Program-made: the position numbers and the translations under genes
DNA from: Spinacia oleracea
Lineage: Eukaryota; Streptophyta; Magnoliopsida; Caryophyllales; Amaranthaceae
Assembly: GCF_020520425.1 (NCBI RefSeq)
Contig: NC_079492.1
Coordinates: 72,655,671-72,719,670 of the forward strand
Direction: 5' to 3'
DNA: 64,000 bases
In this document: piece by piece, positions 50,532 through 62,146 of the stretch
Layout of the letters: every line of letters starts with the position of its first letter
Position numbering within the stretch: the first letter of the stretch is position 1
Notes under the pieces: generated by a model
What the model was told of the DNA's origin: nothing
Database searches by the model: none
What the model saw: only the letters and a program-made list of their open reading frames with translations

Positions 50532-53500
50532 TCAAAGACATTCTCCAACATGCTTGATTCCCATAGCTGTAGTGTGCGAGTTGTGCTTCACTTTTTGCAG
50601 AGGTTTAGTTAATGGATATGAGATGTTGTCATCAGTTCCAATCTTACTTATCTCGACTTCTTTTATTTCAACGAACTCTCGTAGAAGGTGAAATCTACGA
50701 AGTACATGCTTGACTCTCTGGTGGTGTCTAGGTTCCTTTGCCTGTGCAATAGCTCCGTTATTATCACAATATAGAGCTTTTGGCACTTTAATGGAGGGGA
50801 CTACACCAAGTTCACGTATGAACTTCCTTATCCAAATAGCTTCATTTGCTGCTTCATGTGCAGCAATGTACTCCGCTTCAGTTGTAGAATCCGCAATGGT
50901 GCTTTGCTTAGCACTTTTCCAGCTTACTGCACCTCCGTTGAGGCAGAAGACAAACCCAGACTGTGATGTGAAATCATCCTTGTTGGTTTGGAAACTTGCG
51001 TCCGTATAGCCTTTAACAATTAATTCATCATCTCCACCATAGACCAGGAAATCATCTTTGTGCCTTCTCAGGTACTTCAGAATATTCTTGGCAGCAGGCC
51101 AATGCCCCTCTCCTGGGTCTGACTGGTATCTGCTCGTAGCACTGAGTGCATACGCAACATCCGGGCGTGTACATATCATAGCATACATTATTAAACCAAT
51201 CAATGATGCATATGGAATCCCACTCACCCGTCTACGCTCATCTAGTGTTTTTGGGCCCTGAGTCTTGCATAGAGTCATTCCATGAGACATGGGTAGGTAG
51301 CCTCGCTTGGAATCTGCCATATTGAACCTTTCAAGAACTTTATTGATATAAGTGCTTTGACTGAGTCCAATTATTCTTTTAGATCTATCTCTGTAAATCT
51401 TGATGCCCAGTATGTACTGTGCTTCTCCTAGATCCTTCATCGAAAAACATTTTCCAAGCCAACTCTTGACAAAGTTCAATATAGGAATGTCATTTCCGAT
51501 GAGTAATATGTCGTCGACATATAATACTAGAAAAGCGATTTTGCTCCCACTGACCTTCTTGTATACACAAGATTCGTCTACTTTCTTGATGAAACCAAAG
51601 TCACTGACTACTTCATCAAAACGTATATTCCAGCTCCTTGATGCTTGCTTCAATCCGTAGATTGATTTCTTAAGGTTGCATACCTTTTTAGCATTCTTTG
51701 GATCCTCAAAAACCTCAGGCAGTGTCATAAACACAGTTTCTGTTACAACGCCGTTTAAGAAAGCAGTTTTGACATCCATCTTCTATATTTTGTAATCGTA
51801 ATATGCAGCGATTGCTAACATTATGCGAATAGATTTTAGCATTGCAACTGGTGAAAAGGTTTCATCGTAATCCACACCGTGGACTTGCCTGAAACCTTTT
51901 GCAACTAATCTAGCTTTGAAAACTTCTAGTTTCCCATCCTTGTCCTTTTTCAGTTTGAAAACCCATTTGCTTCCTATGGCTTAGTAGCCATCTCGCAAAT
52001 CGACCAAATCCCAAACTTGGTTTTCAGACATGGAGTCTAATTCAAATTGCATGGCTTCTTGCCATTGCTTGGAGCTAGGGCTCGTCATAGCTTGTTTGTA
52101 AGTCACAGGTTCATCACTTTCAAGTAATAGAACTTCATAGCTCTCGTTCGTCAAAATACCTAAGTACCTTTCCGGTTGAGATCTATATCTCTGCGATCTA
52201 CGCGGGGTTACATTTCTAGATGGTCCTTGATTCTCACCAGATATTTCTAAAGATCTCTGAGTTTCAACCTGCATGTCATATTGAGCATTCTCTAGAGTTT
52301 GTTGTTCGACTCAAATTTCTTCGAGGTCTACTTTTCTCCCACTTGTCATTTTGGAAATGTGATCTCTTTCCGAAAAGATACCATCTCGAGCAACAAACAC
52401 CTTGTTCTCAGATGTATTGTAGAAGTAATACCCCTTTGTTTCCTTTGGATAGCACACAAGGATACATTTGTCAGATTTTGGTTGAAGTTTGTCTGAAATT
52501 AATCGTTTGACGTATACTTCACAACCCCAAATCTTAAGAAAAGACACATTTGGAGGCTTTCCAAACCATAACTCATGTGTAGTCTTTTCAACAGCTTTAG
52601 ACGGAGCTCTATTTATAGTGAGTGCAGCTGTGTTTAGTGCATGTCCCCAAAATTCTATTGGAAGTTCGGCCTGACCCATCATTGATCTAACCATGTCTAG
52701 CAAGGTTCTATTCCTCCGTTCTGACACACTGTTCCATTGAGGTGTTCTAGGAGGAGTCAATTCTGATAGAATTCCACATTCTTTCAGATGGTCATCAAAT
52801 TCATAGCTCAGATATTCACCGCCTCTATCAGACCGCAGTGCCTTAGTCTTCTTGCCTAATTGATTCTCTACTTCACTCTGAAATTCCTTGAATTTGTCAA
52901 AGGATTCAGACTTATGCTTCATTAGGTAAACATAACCATATCTACTGAATTCATCAGTGAAAGTGATAAAGTAGCTGAAACCACCTCTTGCATTTGTACT
53001 CATTGGTCCACATACATCTGTATGGATTAAACCCAATAGTTCAGTTGCTCTTTCTCCAACTTTAGAGAAAGGTTGCTTTGTCATTTTGCTAAGTAAACAT
53101 GATTCGCACTTACCATAATCCTCTAAGTCAAATGGTTCTAGAATTCCTTCCTTTTGAAGTCTTTCTATGCGCTTTATGTTTATATGGCCTAATCGACAAT
53201 GCCACAGATAGGTGAGATCTGAATCATTCTTTTTGGCCTTTTTGGTATTTATGTTATTAACTTGTTTGTCGTGATCTAATAAATAAAGCCCATTGACTAA
53301 TCTAGCAGATCCATAAAACATCTCTTTAAAATAAAACGAGCAACTATTGTCTTTTATTAAAAAAGAAAATCCTTTAGCATCTAAGCAAGAAACAGAAATG
53401 ATGTTTTTAGTAAGACTTGGAACACAGAAACATTCTTCCAGTTCAAAAACTAGCCCAGAGGGCAACGACAAATAATAAGTTCCTACAGCTAATGCTTCCC

Positions 53501-54317
53501 ACTCGTAGGTCGACTTCACCCTTGCTTAACCTTCTACTTCTTCTTAGTCCATGCGAATTGGAACATAAGTGTGAGCCACAACCTGTATCTAATACCCAAG
53601 AAGTTGAATTAGCAAGTATATAGTCTATAATGAAAATAACAGAAGATGGAACGACTGTTCCGTTCTTCTGATCTTCTTTAAGCTTCAAGCAATCTGTCTT
53701 CCAATGCCCCTTCTTCTTGTACTAGAAGCATTCAGATTCAGAAGTGGGTTGGCTCACCTTCTTCTTTTCAGACTTGGTGCCTCTAGATTGCCTAGTCGGG
53801 CTAGCCTTCTTGCCACCTTTCTTTGCATTCCTCTTCTTGCCAGATTTCTTGAACTTGCCATTTCCTGAGACAATTGCTGATCCAGCCGACTCATATTCTC
53901 AATGAGTCCAATCATTTTGAGAACATGTGGACTTACGGGCTTGCCTTGGTTAAGCTTAGTCTCAAGAATTTGCCTATGATTCTCGAATCTTTCGACTCGA
54001 GCCAGATCTTGAAACATGTTCTTTAACTCACTGATGATCGTGAAAGCATCTGAGTTGATGAACGTTTTCTGTAGATCTGCACTCATGGTTGCAAGCATTA
54101 GACATTTTACATCCTAGTTGACATCAATCCAACGATTGAGGGCTGCGTGAGTGACCCCGTCGCATGCAGCTTCGGGCATCGCCTCTTCCAGGACATTCTC
54201 CTTTTCTTGCTGCATAAGAACTATTTGCAAGTTCCTTTGCCAGTCAAGGAAGTTTTTCCTGTTCAACTTCTCCTTTTCGTGAATTGATCGGATGTTGAAT
54301 GAATTTTTGTTTGCCAT
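50532..54317 (-). pseudogene. Copia gag-pol polyprotein, element C (lightly degenerate)
   Basis: Gag starts MANKNSFNIRSIHEKEKL at 54317, with a stop near 54112, an internal deletion/frameshift around 53870-53890 and a stop in the zinc knuckle (about 53720). Protease has WVLDTGCGSHLC. A short deletion near 53500-53520 shifts frame before the GAG-pre-integrase segment. Integrase is complete in appearance (WHCRLGH, HTDVCGP, LRSDRGGEY, SERRNRTLLD), with a stop near 52308. RT has stops near 51979 and 51781, then an open 415-codon stretch with MDVKTAFLNG, YVDDILLIGND and the RNase H motifs TDASF and TEAEY, ending at 50532. It is the best preserved element here. It shares family with A, B and D but differs clearly in gag. 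Confidence 0.93.
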
Positions 54318-55794
54318 AGTAAAACTAGAATTTAAAAAAGAATAAACAAATAAATAACCATTCGCAGTTTTTCTTAATAAACTTAAATTCTAGCATACAT
54401 GGATAATTTGTCATTTATTAAGCATTTTATTCAAGTTATGTGTTCCGGCAGGTGTGAATAAAATGATTCCAAGATCCTTAAATCATTGAAGAATTAAGCA
54501 AATTATGTATTTAGACTCAATTCTAAAATATTTTAGGTAAGCAAAGCCTTTGCTAATAGTGTAGAAACTACTCTTGGTTGATAGGTACGTCTAAGAACTT
54601 ATTAGGTAAACCTATCTCATTTGCCACGACATAAAAGGACTCCTTACTTATATCGTTGAGTTTCACTAAAACTAACATGTACTCACAATTATTTTTTGTG
54701 TACCTTACCCCTTTAGGATCAATAAGTAACACCTCGCTTAGGCGGAAAACTATTACTAAGATTGATGTAAAGGTTATCCAAGTAAGTGTTATTTTGGCAT
54801 GGCACTTTTTAACTCAATTTTTAAAGTTTGGAACTTAAGGATCTTACTATGTTGGTTAGATTTTAAGTGAACTAAAATCCTTAATCATGCAACATAATCA
54901 AGCCACAATCTCATGCATAATTTAGACATATTTAAAGCAATCAATAACTTAAAGCATGCATAAGATATAATTGTGATCTAGTCTGGCCCGACTTCATCTT
55001 GAAGCTTCAACTTTAAACTCCGTCTTGAAAATGTATTGGAAACTCCGTCTTGAATTTCACCATGGGAGGCGCTATTTTCTCCAAATAGGATAAGCTATAA
55101 TTTGAACTAATTACAACTATTTGATGGTACGCAGACCATATTTAAAGCAATAAAACTTTGGTACTTTAGACTAATATTACATTCAAATTAATGGTACGCA
55201 GACCATATTTTCTATCCTATGTGGGCCATACTAGTCACTTTCCATAACCTCCAAAACAGTACATTACCATTCACCCATTCATTTATCAATGAATGGCCCA
55301 CATAGCTGGTTAGTAGAACATATTATGCATCACATAAATATTTGCATCAATTAATCAAGGCTTCCAATAATCTACCAATTATTCAATCCTTATTAATTCT
55401 AATCGAGTTGTTTTAACCTTAAAGGAATGTAGACCTAATGAAGAGTTTATGACTAAAATGCTTCCACTTAAACCAAAAAATTTACATGCTTTACTAATTT
55501 TAAACATAAAATTGTATTTCCTAGTCTAACGGAAACATACAAATTTAATTAAAATTTAAAGCTCATATAATTTTTATTTGAATCCTTTAATTTATTTTCA
55601 GTTTATTAAATTAATTAATTTAAATTTAATCAAGGTTTTAATTTTAGTAAAATAATTAGAATAAATAAAATTTATAATAATTAAATTATTCAAAATTAAT
55701 TTCCGAGAAAAAATTAAATTACGAATTTTAAATTTAATTAAATTCGTTTTTCCAACTGAAAATCAAAATTAAATTAAAACGAATCAATATGGTC

Positions 55795-56215
55795 AAGATG
55801 AGGCCATGGGCTTGCACCTATGCCCCGTCGAGTCCACGAGGCAGCAACACCCCACTCGACTGATCGCACAGCAAGGCACGAGCAGCCACGCGCAAACGCA
55901 GCAAGCCAAGCAAGCCACGCTTGCGCGCAGCAGCTTGCTCGTTGTGGCGTAGCATTGCTCGCTGAGCGAGGCAGCACTCGCTGGTGCGGGGCAGCGCTCG
56001 CTGGTCTAGCCAGCTCTCGCTCCCTGCGCGCGCGCCTCGTCTCACATGGTGCCTTGCCTCTCGCCCATCTTCCCACTCGTCGCAGCACTCGACGCAAGGC
56101 AGGGCTACTGCCTTCTGCTCTCCTGCCACGCGCTTGCTCGCTGCATACGTACCGCATCGGCGACGAGCTCCCTTGCTCGTCGTCGCATGCCCGCACTATA
56201 CAACACCCCCTTAAG
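55795..56215. other. GC-rich, CpG-rich island in element C's leader
   Basis: A GC-rich block rich in GCAGC, CTCGC and GCACG strings within strongly AT-rich sequence. Counterparts lie at about 37862-38220 (A) and 45770-45930 (B), in the same leader position. No coding frame is convincing. Confidence 0.6.
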
Positions 56216-56288
56216 GGTAACACTTAGCGTCCATTGCTTTGTGCGTGCAAGATTCTTGACCGGTTTTTATAAAAATTAAAACGTTATA

Positions 56289-56617
56289 CTCCTTCCGTCC
56301 CGGAATACTCGACCCGGTTTGACCGGCATAGAATTTCAGGTACTTGAATTGACTTATTTAATTTAATAGGTAGTAGTTGATAGTGGGGGTATTATTTTAA
56401 TGTAGTAAGTGGGAGGTGGGTTAAGAGGTGGGGTTGGGGGAGAGTAGGGGTTGAATTTTTAATTATTTTTTGTATGGAGTAGGGGGTAGGTGGGTTAATA
56501 GGGGTGGAGTGAGAAATAATATAATATTGTTAGAATATTTCCATTTTTAGAAACAGGTCAAGTATTAAGGGACGACCCGATAAGGAAAACATGTCAAGTA
56601 TTCCGGGACGGAGGGAG
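56289..56617. mobile_element. Stowaway-type MITE (Tc1/mariner-like)
   Basis: Terminal inverted repeats CTCCTTCCGTCCCGGAATAC and, at the right, GTATTCCGGGACGGAGGGAG read inward. Flanking TA at 56287-56288 and 56618-56619 is the target duplication. 329 bp, no transposase. The CTCCNTCCGT terminus is the Stowaway signature. It is inserted in element C's leader. Confidence 0.9.
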
Positions 56618-57320
56618 TAATTTAAATTTATAGACGAATTAATAAATCATATTAATTTCATAAATTTAGGGCGAAAAATCGAAAAATTATTATTCAAATT
56701 AATTTTCGAACAAGTTTATTTTCATGGATTCAAATCTAGGTCATAAAATTTTAAAATTTTCCAAATTTAACAAATTTTATGTTGGTTTTTAATCATGGAT
56801 TCCTAAATAAATTGTCAATTAATTATGAAATCAAATCAAATTCTAAATTATTCGAATTTCAACAAATTAATTACAATTACAAATTAGGTTGTATAATTAA
56901 CAAGATTAGGCATCAAAATTGTTAAACATATACAGTAGGTCAATCACAGATTCAAGATTTACAAACAGGAATCGCAAATATTTAATTTAACATCTTAAAA
57001 ATTACAAATTTTGCGTTCGAAAAACTAAACTTCCAAAAAGTCATAGTTAGGCTTCGAATTTGGGAATTCTGGGTTTGGCATCAATCTTAGATTTTAGTCA
57101 AACTTTTAAAACGCCGTTTACATGCAAAAGTCACTATAAAATTATACGATTCCGACCATTATTGACTAAACTGCCGAAAATTCTGCGAACATATAATTAA
57201 ATAATCGTACCAATTAATTTGCAATTAATTACAATAATCGAAATTAATCACCCCTTTAATTTATTGCAAATTTATAAAATTTAACCAGGTTAACTATAAT
57301 TGATTATGGAATTAATTATA

Positions 57321-57335
57321 GGGTCGTGATACCAC
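57321..57335 (-). other. Primer binding site of element C
   Basis: The minus strand reads GTGGTATCACGACCC immediately after the LTR end AACCTAACA. It resembles the TGGTATCAGAGC site of plant copia elements (initiator Met tRNA), with changes. Confidence 0.7.
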
Positions 57336-57832
57336 TGTTAGGTTATGACAAATATAAAGCATATATATTTCATGCGGAAAAACCAGGAATCCAAATTAAT
57401 TGCCACATAACAATTATCATAATTTAGGATACATACTTATGTAGCGTGCCCTCCCTAGCTGCTCCCGAACCGAACAAGAACTAGTTTAGGACTCCAAGTG
57501 TAGTCCCACCGTAGATAGTCCACAACACGTTCGGATCCGCCTTAGATTTAATTAACTAGAATTCAACCGTGAATGACATCACCTATTTATAGGGTAGGAT
57601 CATCGAAACTAGAACCCTACTAGGATTCAATTAATCTAATTTTATTAGAATTATATACTAATTAAATCTATTAAGTTAATTTTTAATTCAACAACAGTTT
57701 TAGGAAATTAATCTTTAATTGAACTAATCCTAATCGCTTAAGGATTCGATGCATGCACGAACTCAAAGAACACACACGCACCGCCCATGAGGGGCGCAAG
57801 GCGCGCGCGCGCGGAGTGCTCGGCCCAGCAGC
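57336..57832 (-). repeat. Truncated 5' LTR of element C
   Basis: Matches 48821 onward for about 220 bp, then differs by indels: ATTCAACC goes straight to GTGAATGACATCACC. A minus-strand TATA box CTATAAATAG lies at 57593-57602. The outer end (TGAAGG start) is missing. A GC-rich stretch (about 57770-57832) runs into element D's zinc knuckle. Confidence 0.75.
57593..57602 (-). promoter_or_regulatory. TATA box in element C's 5' LTR
   Basis: Minus strand CTATAAATAG. The corresponding place in the 3' LTR (near 49170) reads CACCTATTCCGAC and lacks it, so the two LTRs differ at the core promoter. Confidence 0.45.
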
Positions 57833-57837
57833 GCTCT

Positions 57838-59706
57838 GAATGCTTCTACTGCAAGAAGAAGGGGCATTGAAAGAGGGATTGCTTGAAGAAAAAGGAAGAT
57901 GAGAAGAACGGGAACGTTGCTTCTACTTCAGGTATGTATGTTAAACATTGTAATCTTGCAAATTCTACTTCTTGGGTATTAGATACTGGTTGTGGCTCAC
58001 ACTTATGTTCCAATTCGCAGGGACTAAGGAGAAGTAGAAAGCTTGATAAAGGCGAGATGGATCTACGCGTGGGAAATGGAGCACGGATTGCTGCATTAGC
58101 CGTAGGATCTTATTTTATTTCTTTGCCTAGTGGTTTTGTTCTGGAACTAGAAAACTGTTACTATGTTCCTAGTATCACCAGAAACATCATTTCCATTTCA
58201 AGTTTGGATTCTAAAGGTTTTAGTTTTCAATTTAAAGACAATAGTTGTTCTTTTGCTTTGAATGGAATGTTTTATGGTTCAGTACAACAAGAAAACAGTC
58301 TATATGTGCTAGATACGAGCAAACACATATATAACATAAATACCAAAAAGGCTAAAACTGGTGATTCGAATCTCACATTTCTGTGGCATTGTCGATTAGG
58401 CCATATAAACACAAAGCGCATGGAATTACTTCAACCGAAAGGAATTCTAGAATCATTCGACTTAGAGAAGATTGATTAATGCGAATCTTGTTTACTTGGC
58501 AAAATGATAAAGAAACCTTTCTCAAAGGTGGGAGAAAGAGCAAGCGGACTACAAGGGCTAATACATACGGACGTATGTGGGCCTATGAGTACTAAAGCTA
58601 GAGGTGAGTTCAGCTATTTCATAACGTTTACGGACGACTTCAGTAGATATGGCTATATTTACTTAATGAAGCACAAGTCTGAATCGTTTGAGAAATTCCG
58701 AGAATTTCAAAATGAAGTAGAGAATCAACATGGCAAGAAAATCAAAGCTCTAAAATCAGATCGAGGAGGTGAATATCTTAGCCACGAGTTTGATGACCAT
58801 CTAAAAGAATGCTGTATTCTTTCTGAATTGACTGCTCCGGGGACACCTAAATGGAATGGAGTGTCGGAACGGAGAAACAGGACCTTACTCGATATGGTCA
58901 GGTCAATGATGGGTCAGGCCAAAATTCCTTTACGGTTCTGGGGACATGCGTTGCAAACTGCAGCACTCACACTAAATCGTGCTCCGTCAAAAGTTGTTGA
59001 AAAGACTCCATACAAATTATGGACTGGGAAACTTCGAAAGTTGTCTTTTCCGAAGATTTGGGGTTGCGAAACATATGTCAAGCGATTAATTTCGAACAAG
59101 CTACAACCTAAATCAGACAAATGTTTCTTCGTTGGGTATCTAAAGGAAACAAAGGGGTATTATTTCTACAACAAGTCAGACAACAAGGTTTTCGTTGCTC
59201 GTGACGGTGTCTTTTTGGAAAGAAATCATATTTCCAAATTGACAAGTGGGAGAATAATAGACCTTGAAGAGATTCGAGATGAACAACGAACTCAGAAATC
59301 TTTAGAAGAACTTCAGGTTGGAACAACTGAAGCCGAGTACATTGCTGCCTCAGAAGCAGCAAAGGAAGCTGTTTGGATTCGGAAGTTCATTGAAGAACTT
59401 GGGGTTGTCCCCTCCATTAAAGGACCAGTGGCTTTGTATTGCGACAATAGCGGAGCCATTACCCGGGAAAAGGAGCCTAGGAGCCACCAGAAGTCCAAGC
59501 ACGTACTGTGGCGATTTCATATACTTCGAGAGATCGTTGAAAGAAAAGAAATCGAGATTTGCAAGGATGGAACTGACGACAAAGTCGCGGATCCATTGAC
59601 TAAACCGTTGCCACAAGTGAAACAAAACGCACATGTAGCAACCATGGGAATCAAGCATGTTAGATCTATGTTTAAAACAATTGGTTTAACCATTTCATAT
59701 TTGTGA
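57838..59706 (+). pseudogene. Chimeric copia element D: knuckle-PR-INT fused to RNase H, RT deleted
   Basis: Starts in a zinc knuckle (CFYCKKKGH, then stop, KRDC). Protease WVLDTGCGSHLC and GAG-pre-integrase (WHCRLGH) follow, with a stop near 58478. A 400-codon open frame (58504-59706) carries integrase (HTDVCGP, LKSDRGGEY, SERRNRTLLD) and then, near 59320, jumps in frame from the linker QKSLEELQVG to TTEAEYIAASEAA of RNase H. All of RT, including YVDD, is missing. The end differs from A because about 50 bp around the normal stop are deleted, adding RSMFKTIGL. Element D also lacks gag's N-terminal part and its own 5' LTR. Confidence 0.9.
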
Positions 59707-60474
59707 AATTTATTAATTCATATTCATTTAATTTTGGTTTGGTATTAAATGATAAGTCCATGTGATTCAAATCATTCAAATGGGATGTAAGGATGGATTC
59801 TTCGACAAAGAAACACCCATAAGTGAACTTGAATATTGAAGTCACAAAGGACCCCTAATCCAGGTCATTGAAAGGTGGACGACTAATGACTAACGAACAT
59901 TAGATTGCAAGTAAATTACTTAGTTATGTTTCTTGAACTAGAGTGACTGAATGTCAGAATCTTTTGCATAGATACTTATTGGATCTTGTAACGGATTGAC
60001 CATGAGAACACTTTAAGAGATTAAAGTCATGTCATAGGTAGTTCTCATTAATGGTGATTAGAAACCATTCCTCAGAACATGAGCGATTATGTCTGCTAGT
60101 TTGCGAATTAGTTCGCTTTGATGCTCGCTAAACGTCGCATCATAAAAGGAGGCTATAAAAGCAGTTATTGGGCGTACTATGAATCAAAGTGAGTGTTCAT
60201 AGATTGCAAGAATGGATTGTCCTCCTATCTTTTATAGGATATTGTGTTGTTGTGTAACAAGGCCTCTCGGAGAGTTAGATACTGTAAAATGTATGGCCGT
60301 GCTCAGAATGGTTAAGGCTTAACCTTCTGCAAAAGTTTAACAGTTGAGCTCTGTAATCCGAGAAACACTTCTGAACCTAATAAGGATGGCTTGGATCTTA
60401 CCTTATGTTCAGTAAGTAACACTAAGTGACAAAGGAATGTGAATGCACACTTGTCTATATGACAAGTGGGAGAC
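59707..60474 (+). other. 3' non-coding region and PPT of element D
   Basis: Non-coding; matches A's 3' region, then continues about 300 bp further than A does. It ends with the polypurine tract ACAAGTGGGAGAC (60462-60474) directly before LTR3. Confidence 0.7.
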
Positions 60475-61390
60475 TGAAGGAAATATGTCCTTCACCCAAG
60501 GTGCATTAAGTCTAATACCAAGGTTCAGATTAATTGCGAACAATTAATTCAATGAGATCAAGTGATCGGAACAGCTAGCTGGAGCAATGCTTCCGATCAG
60601 CGAGTTCTAATGAATATTAAACTCACAGCTTACTCTTGACTGAACCTACAAGGTCACACCAATGACACGTAACAGATCACCGGATTAAATGAATCGGAAA
60701 TTCATTTAATAGCTTTTCGGGAATTAGTTGGAAAACGTATTATACGATACGACCTTGCATCGAAAGCGTATATCGTATCGTGAATATTCGTAAGCTAGGC
60801 GAAACGAATAAATCGTATCGTACGACGGTGATTCGTCGTATACAAAATGATAAATAATATCCGGAACGATATTAAGTCACGACTACGAAGAGCGGCCCAC
60901 GAGCCGAGTGCACAAGGCACTTAAGGCCCATGGGCGCGCTGGGCACGCAAGAAACGGCACGACACAACAGCGCTGGCCCATGGCCGAGCAGCTGCATGTG
61001 TGTGCGTGCGGGCCAAGGCAACGACACAGCAACAGCAGCGCGGCCCACGGCCCAGCTCGCTGTGCGTGCTCGTGTGCTCTTGCGGGGATTGCTGGCCGGC
61101 CTTGCCCTTGAGTCACAGAGACCCTAGTTCTCTCTGTGCCTCCAAAGTGAGTTCTTCCCAAAAAAAATGTATCTTGAACGATTTTCTAAGCTACGATAAT
61201 CAAGACGGATCCGATCGTGTCGGTGAACCGAGTAGAGGAACGACAAGTGGATTTCTATGTTCGTGTTCGTTGACAATTTGTGGAAAACACGCTTCAAACG
61301 TAAGTATGCTTAATGTATGCTTTATACATGCTTCCTGGCTTTGGGGATTGTTTCCGCACATTTTATTATGTTTAATTGTATTCCCCTACA
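60475..61390 (+). repeat. Copia LTR3 (3' LTR of element D), complete
   Basis: 916 bp, from TGAAGGAAATATGTCC to TATTCCCCTACA. The most complete LTR of this subfamily here and the reference for the deletions in LTR1 and LTR2. It contains the CGTATCG-rich hairpin region (about 60810-60845) and the GC-rich block near 60890-61110. Confidence 0.85.
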
Positions 61391-62146
61391 TGTGTTCCAT
61401 GAATGTTTTAAGTATTGGGTGAAAGGCCTATATCTGTAAAACATTAAATGCTTGATTTTGGGTTAGAGGCCCACAAATTGGTAAGCATTTGGTTTAAAAA
61501 TTTATCATATATGAAATTATATTTCATAGTTCATTTAATCTTGGTTTAGTATTATATGATAAGTCCATGTGATTCAAATCATTCAAATGGGATGTCAAGA
61601 TGGATTATTCGACAAAGAAACACCCATAAGTGAACTTGAATATTGAAGTCACAAAGGATCTCTAATCCAGGTCATTGAAAGGTGGACGACCAATGCCTAA
61701 TGAAGATTAGATTGCAAGTTGATTTGTAGTTCTGTTTCTTGAACTGAATGGACTGGATTTCAGAAATCATTTGCATAGATACTTATTTGATCTTGTATCG
61801 GATTGACCATGATAACACTTTAAGAGATTAAACTCATGTCATAAGTAGTTCTCATCAATGGTGATTAGAACCATTCATCAGAACATGAGCGATTATGTCT
61901 GCTAGTTTGAGAATTAGTTCGCTTTGATGCTAGCTAAACGTCGCACCGTAAAAGGAGGCTATAAAAGCAGTTATTGGGCGTACTATGAATCAAATGAGTG
62001 TTCATAGATTGCAAGAATGGATTGTCCTCCTATCTTTGATAGGATATGGTGTTGTTGTGTAACAAGAATAGCAAAGTATGATAAACTAAACCTAAGAGTT
62101 GAATGATACACAACATTCAAATGCAGATATGGAATCAAGTTTGTGT
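61391..62146 (+). other. Internal stub between LTR3 and LTR4: copia 3' non-coding region only
   Basis: From about 61500 it matches the 3' non-coding region of A and D (e.g. CGTAAAAGGAGGCTATAAAAGCAG near 61946). The first ~100 bases are unrelated to a PBS/leader. No gag or pol remains. The last ~80 bases before LTR4 lack the PPT seen in D. Confidence 0.65.

Larger units (their letters stand above)
54318..57320 (-). other. Long untranslated leader of element C
   Basis: About 3 kb between PBS and gag. It holds paired ATGGTACGCAGACCAT sites (55124-55139, 55191-55206), a GC-rich block (about 55795-56215) and a Stowaway MITE (56289-56617). Frames of 76-149 codons in the GC block overlap on both strands and show no domain. 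Confidence 0.6.
48821..57832 (-). mobile_element. Copia element C, nested in B on the opposite strand
   Basis: Both LTRs read TGTTAGGTTATGA on the plus strand. The left one (48821-49672) is the 3' LTR and the right one (57336 to about 57832) is the truncated 5' LTR. Inside are the PPT, pol, gag, a long leader and the PBS, in minus-strand order. The left edge breaks B's integrase frame after TGGCTATATT. A matching target duplication on the right is not found because the LTR's outer part is gone and element D starts there. Confidence 0.88.

Noticed and set aside
55774-56227. Frames of 103-149 codons on both strands in a GC-rich block
   Set aside because: GC-rich composition suppresses stops; Ala/Arg/Cys-rich products with no motif, overlapping on several frames.
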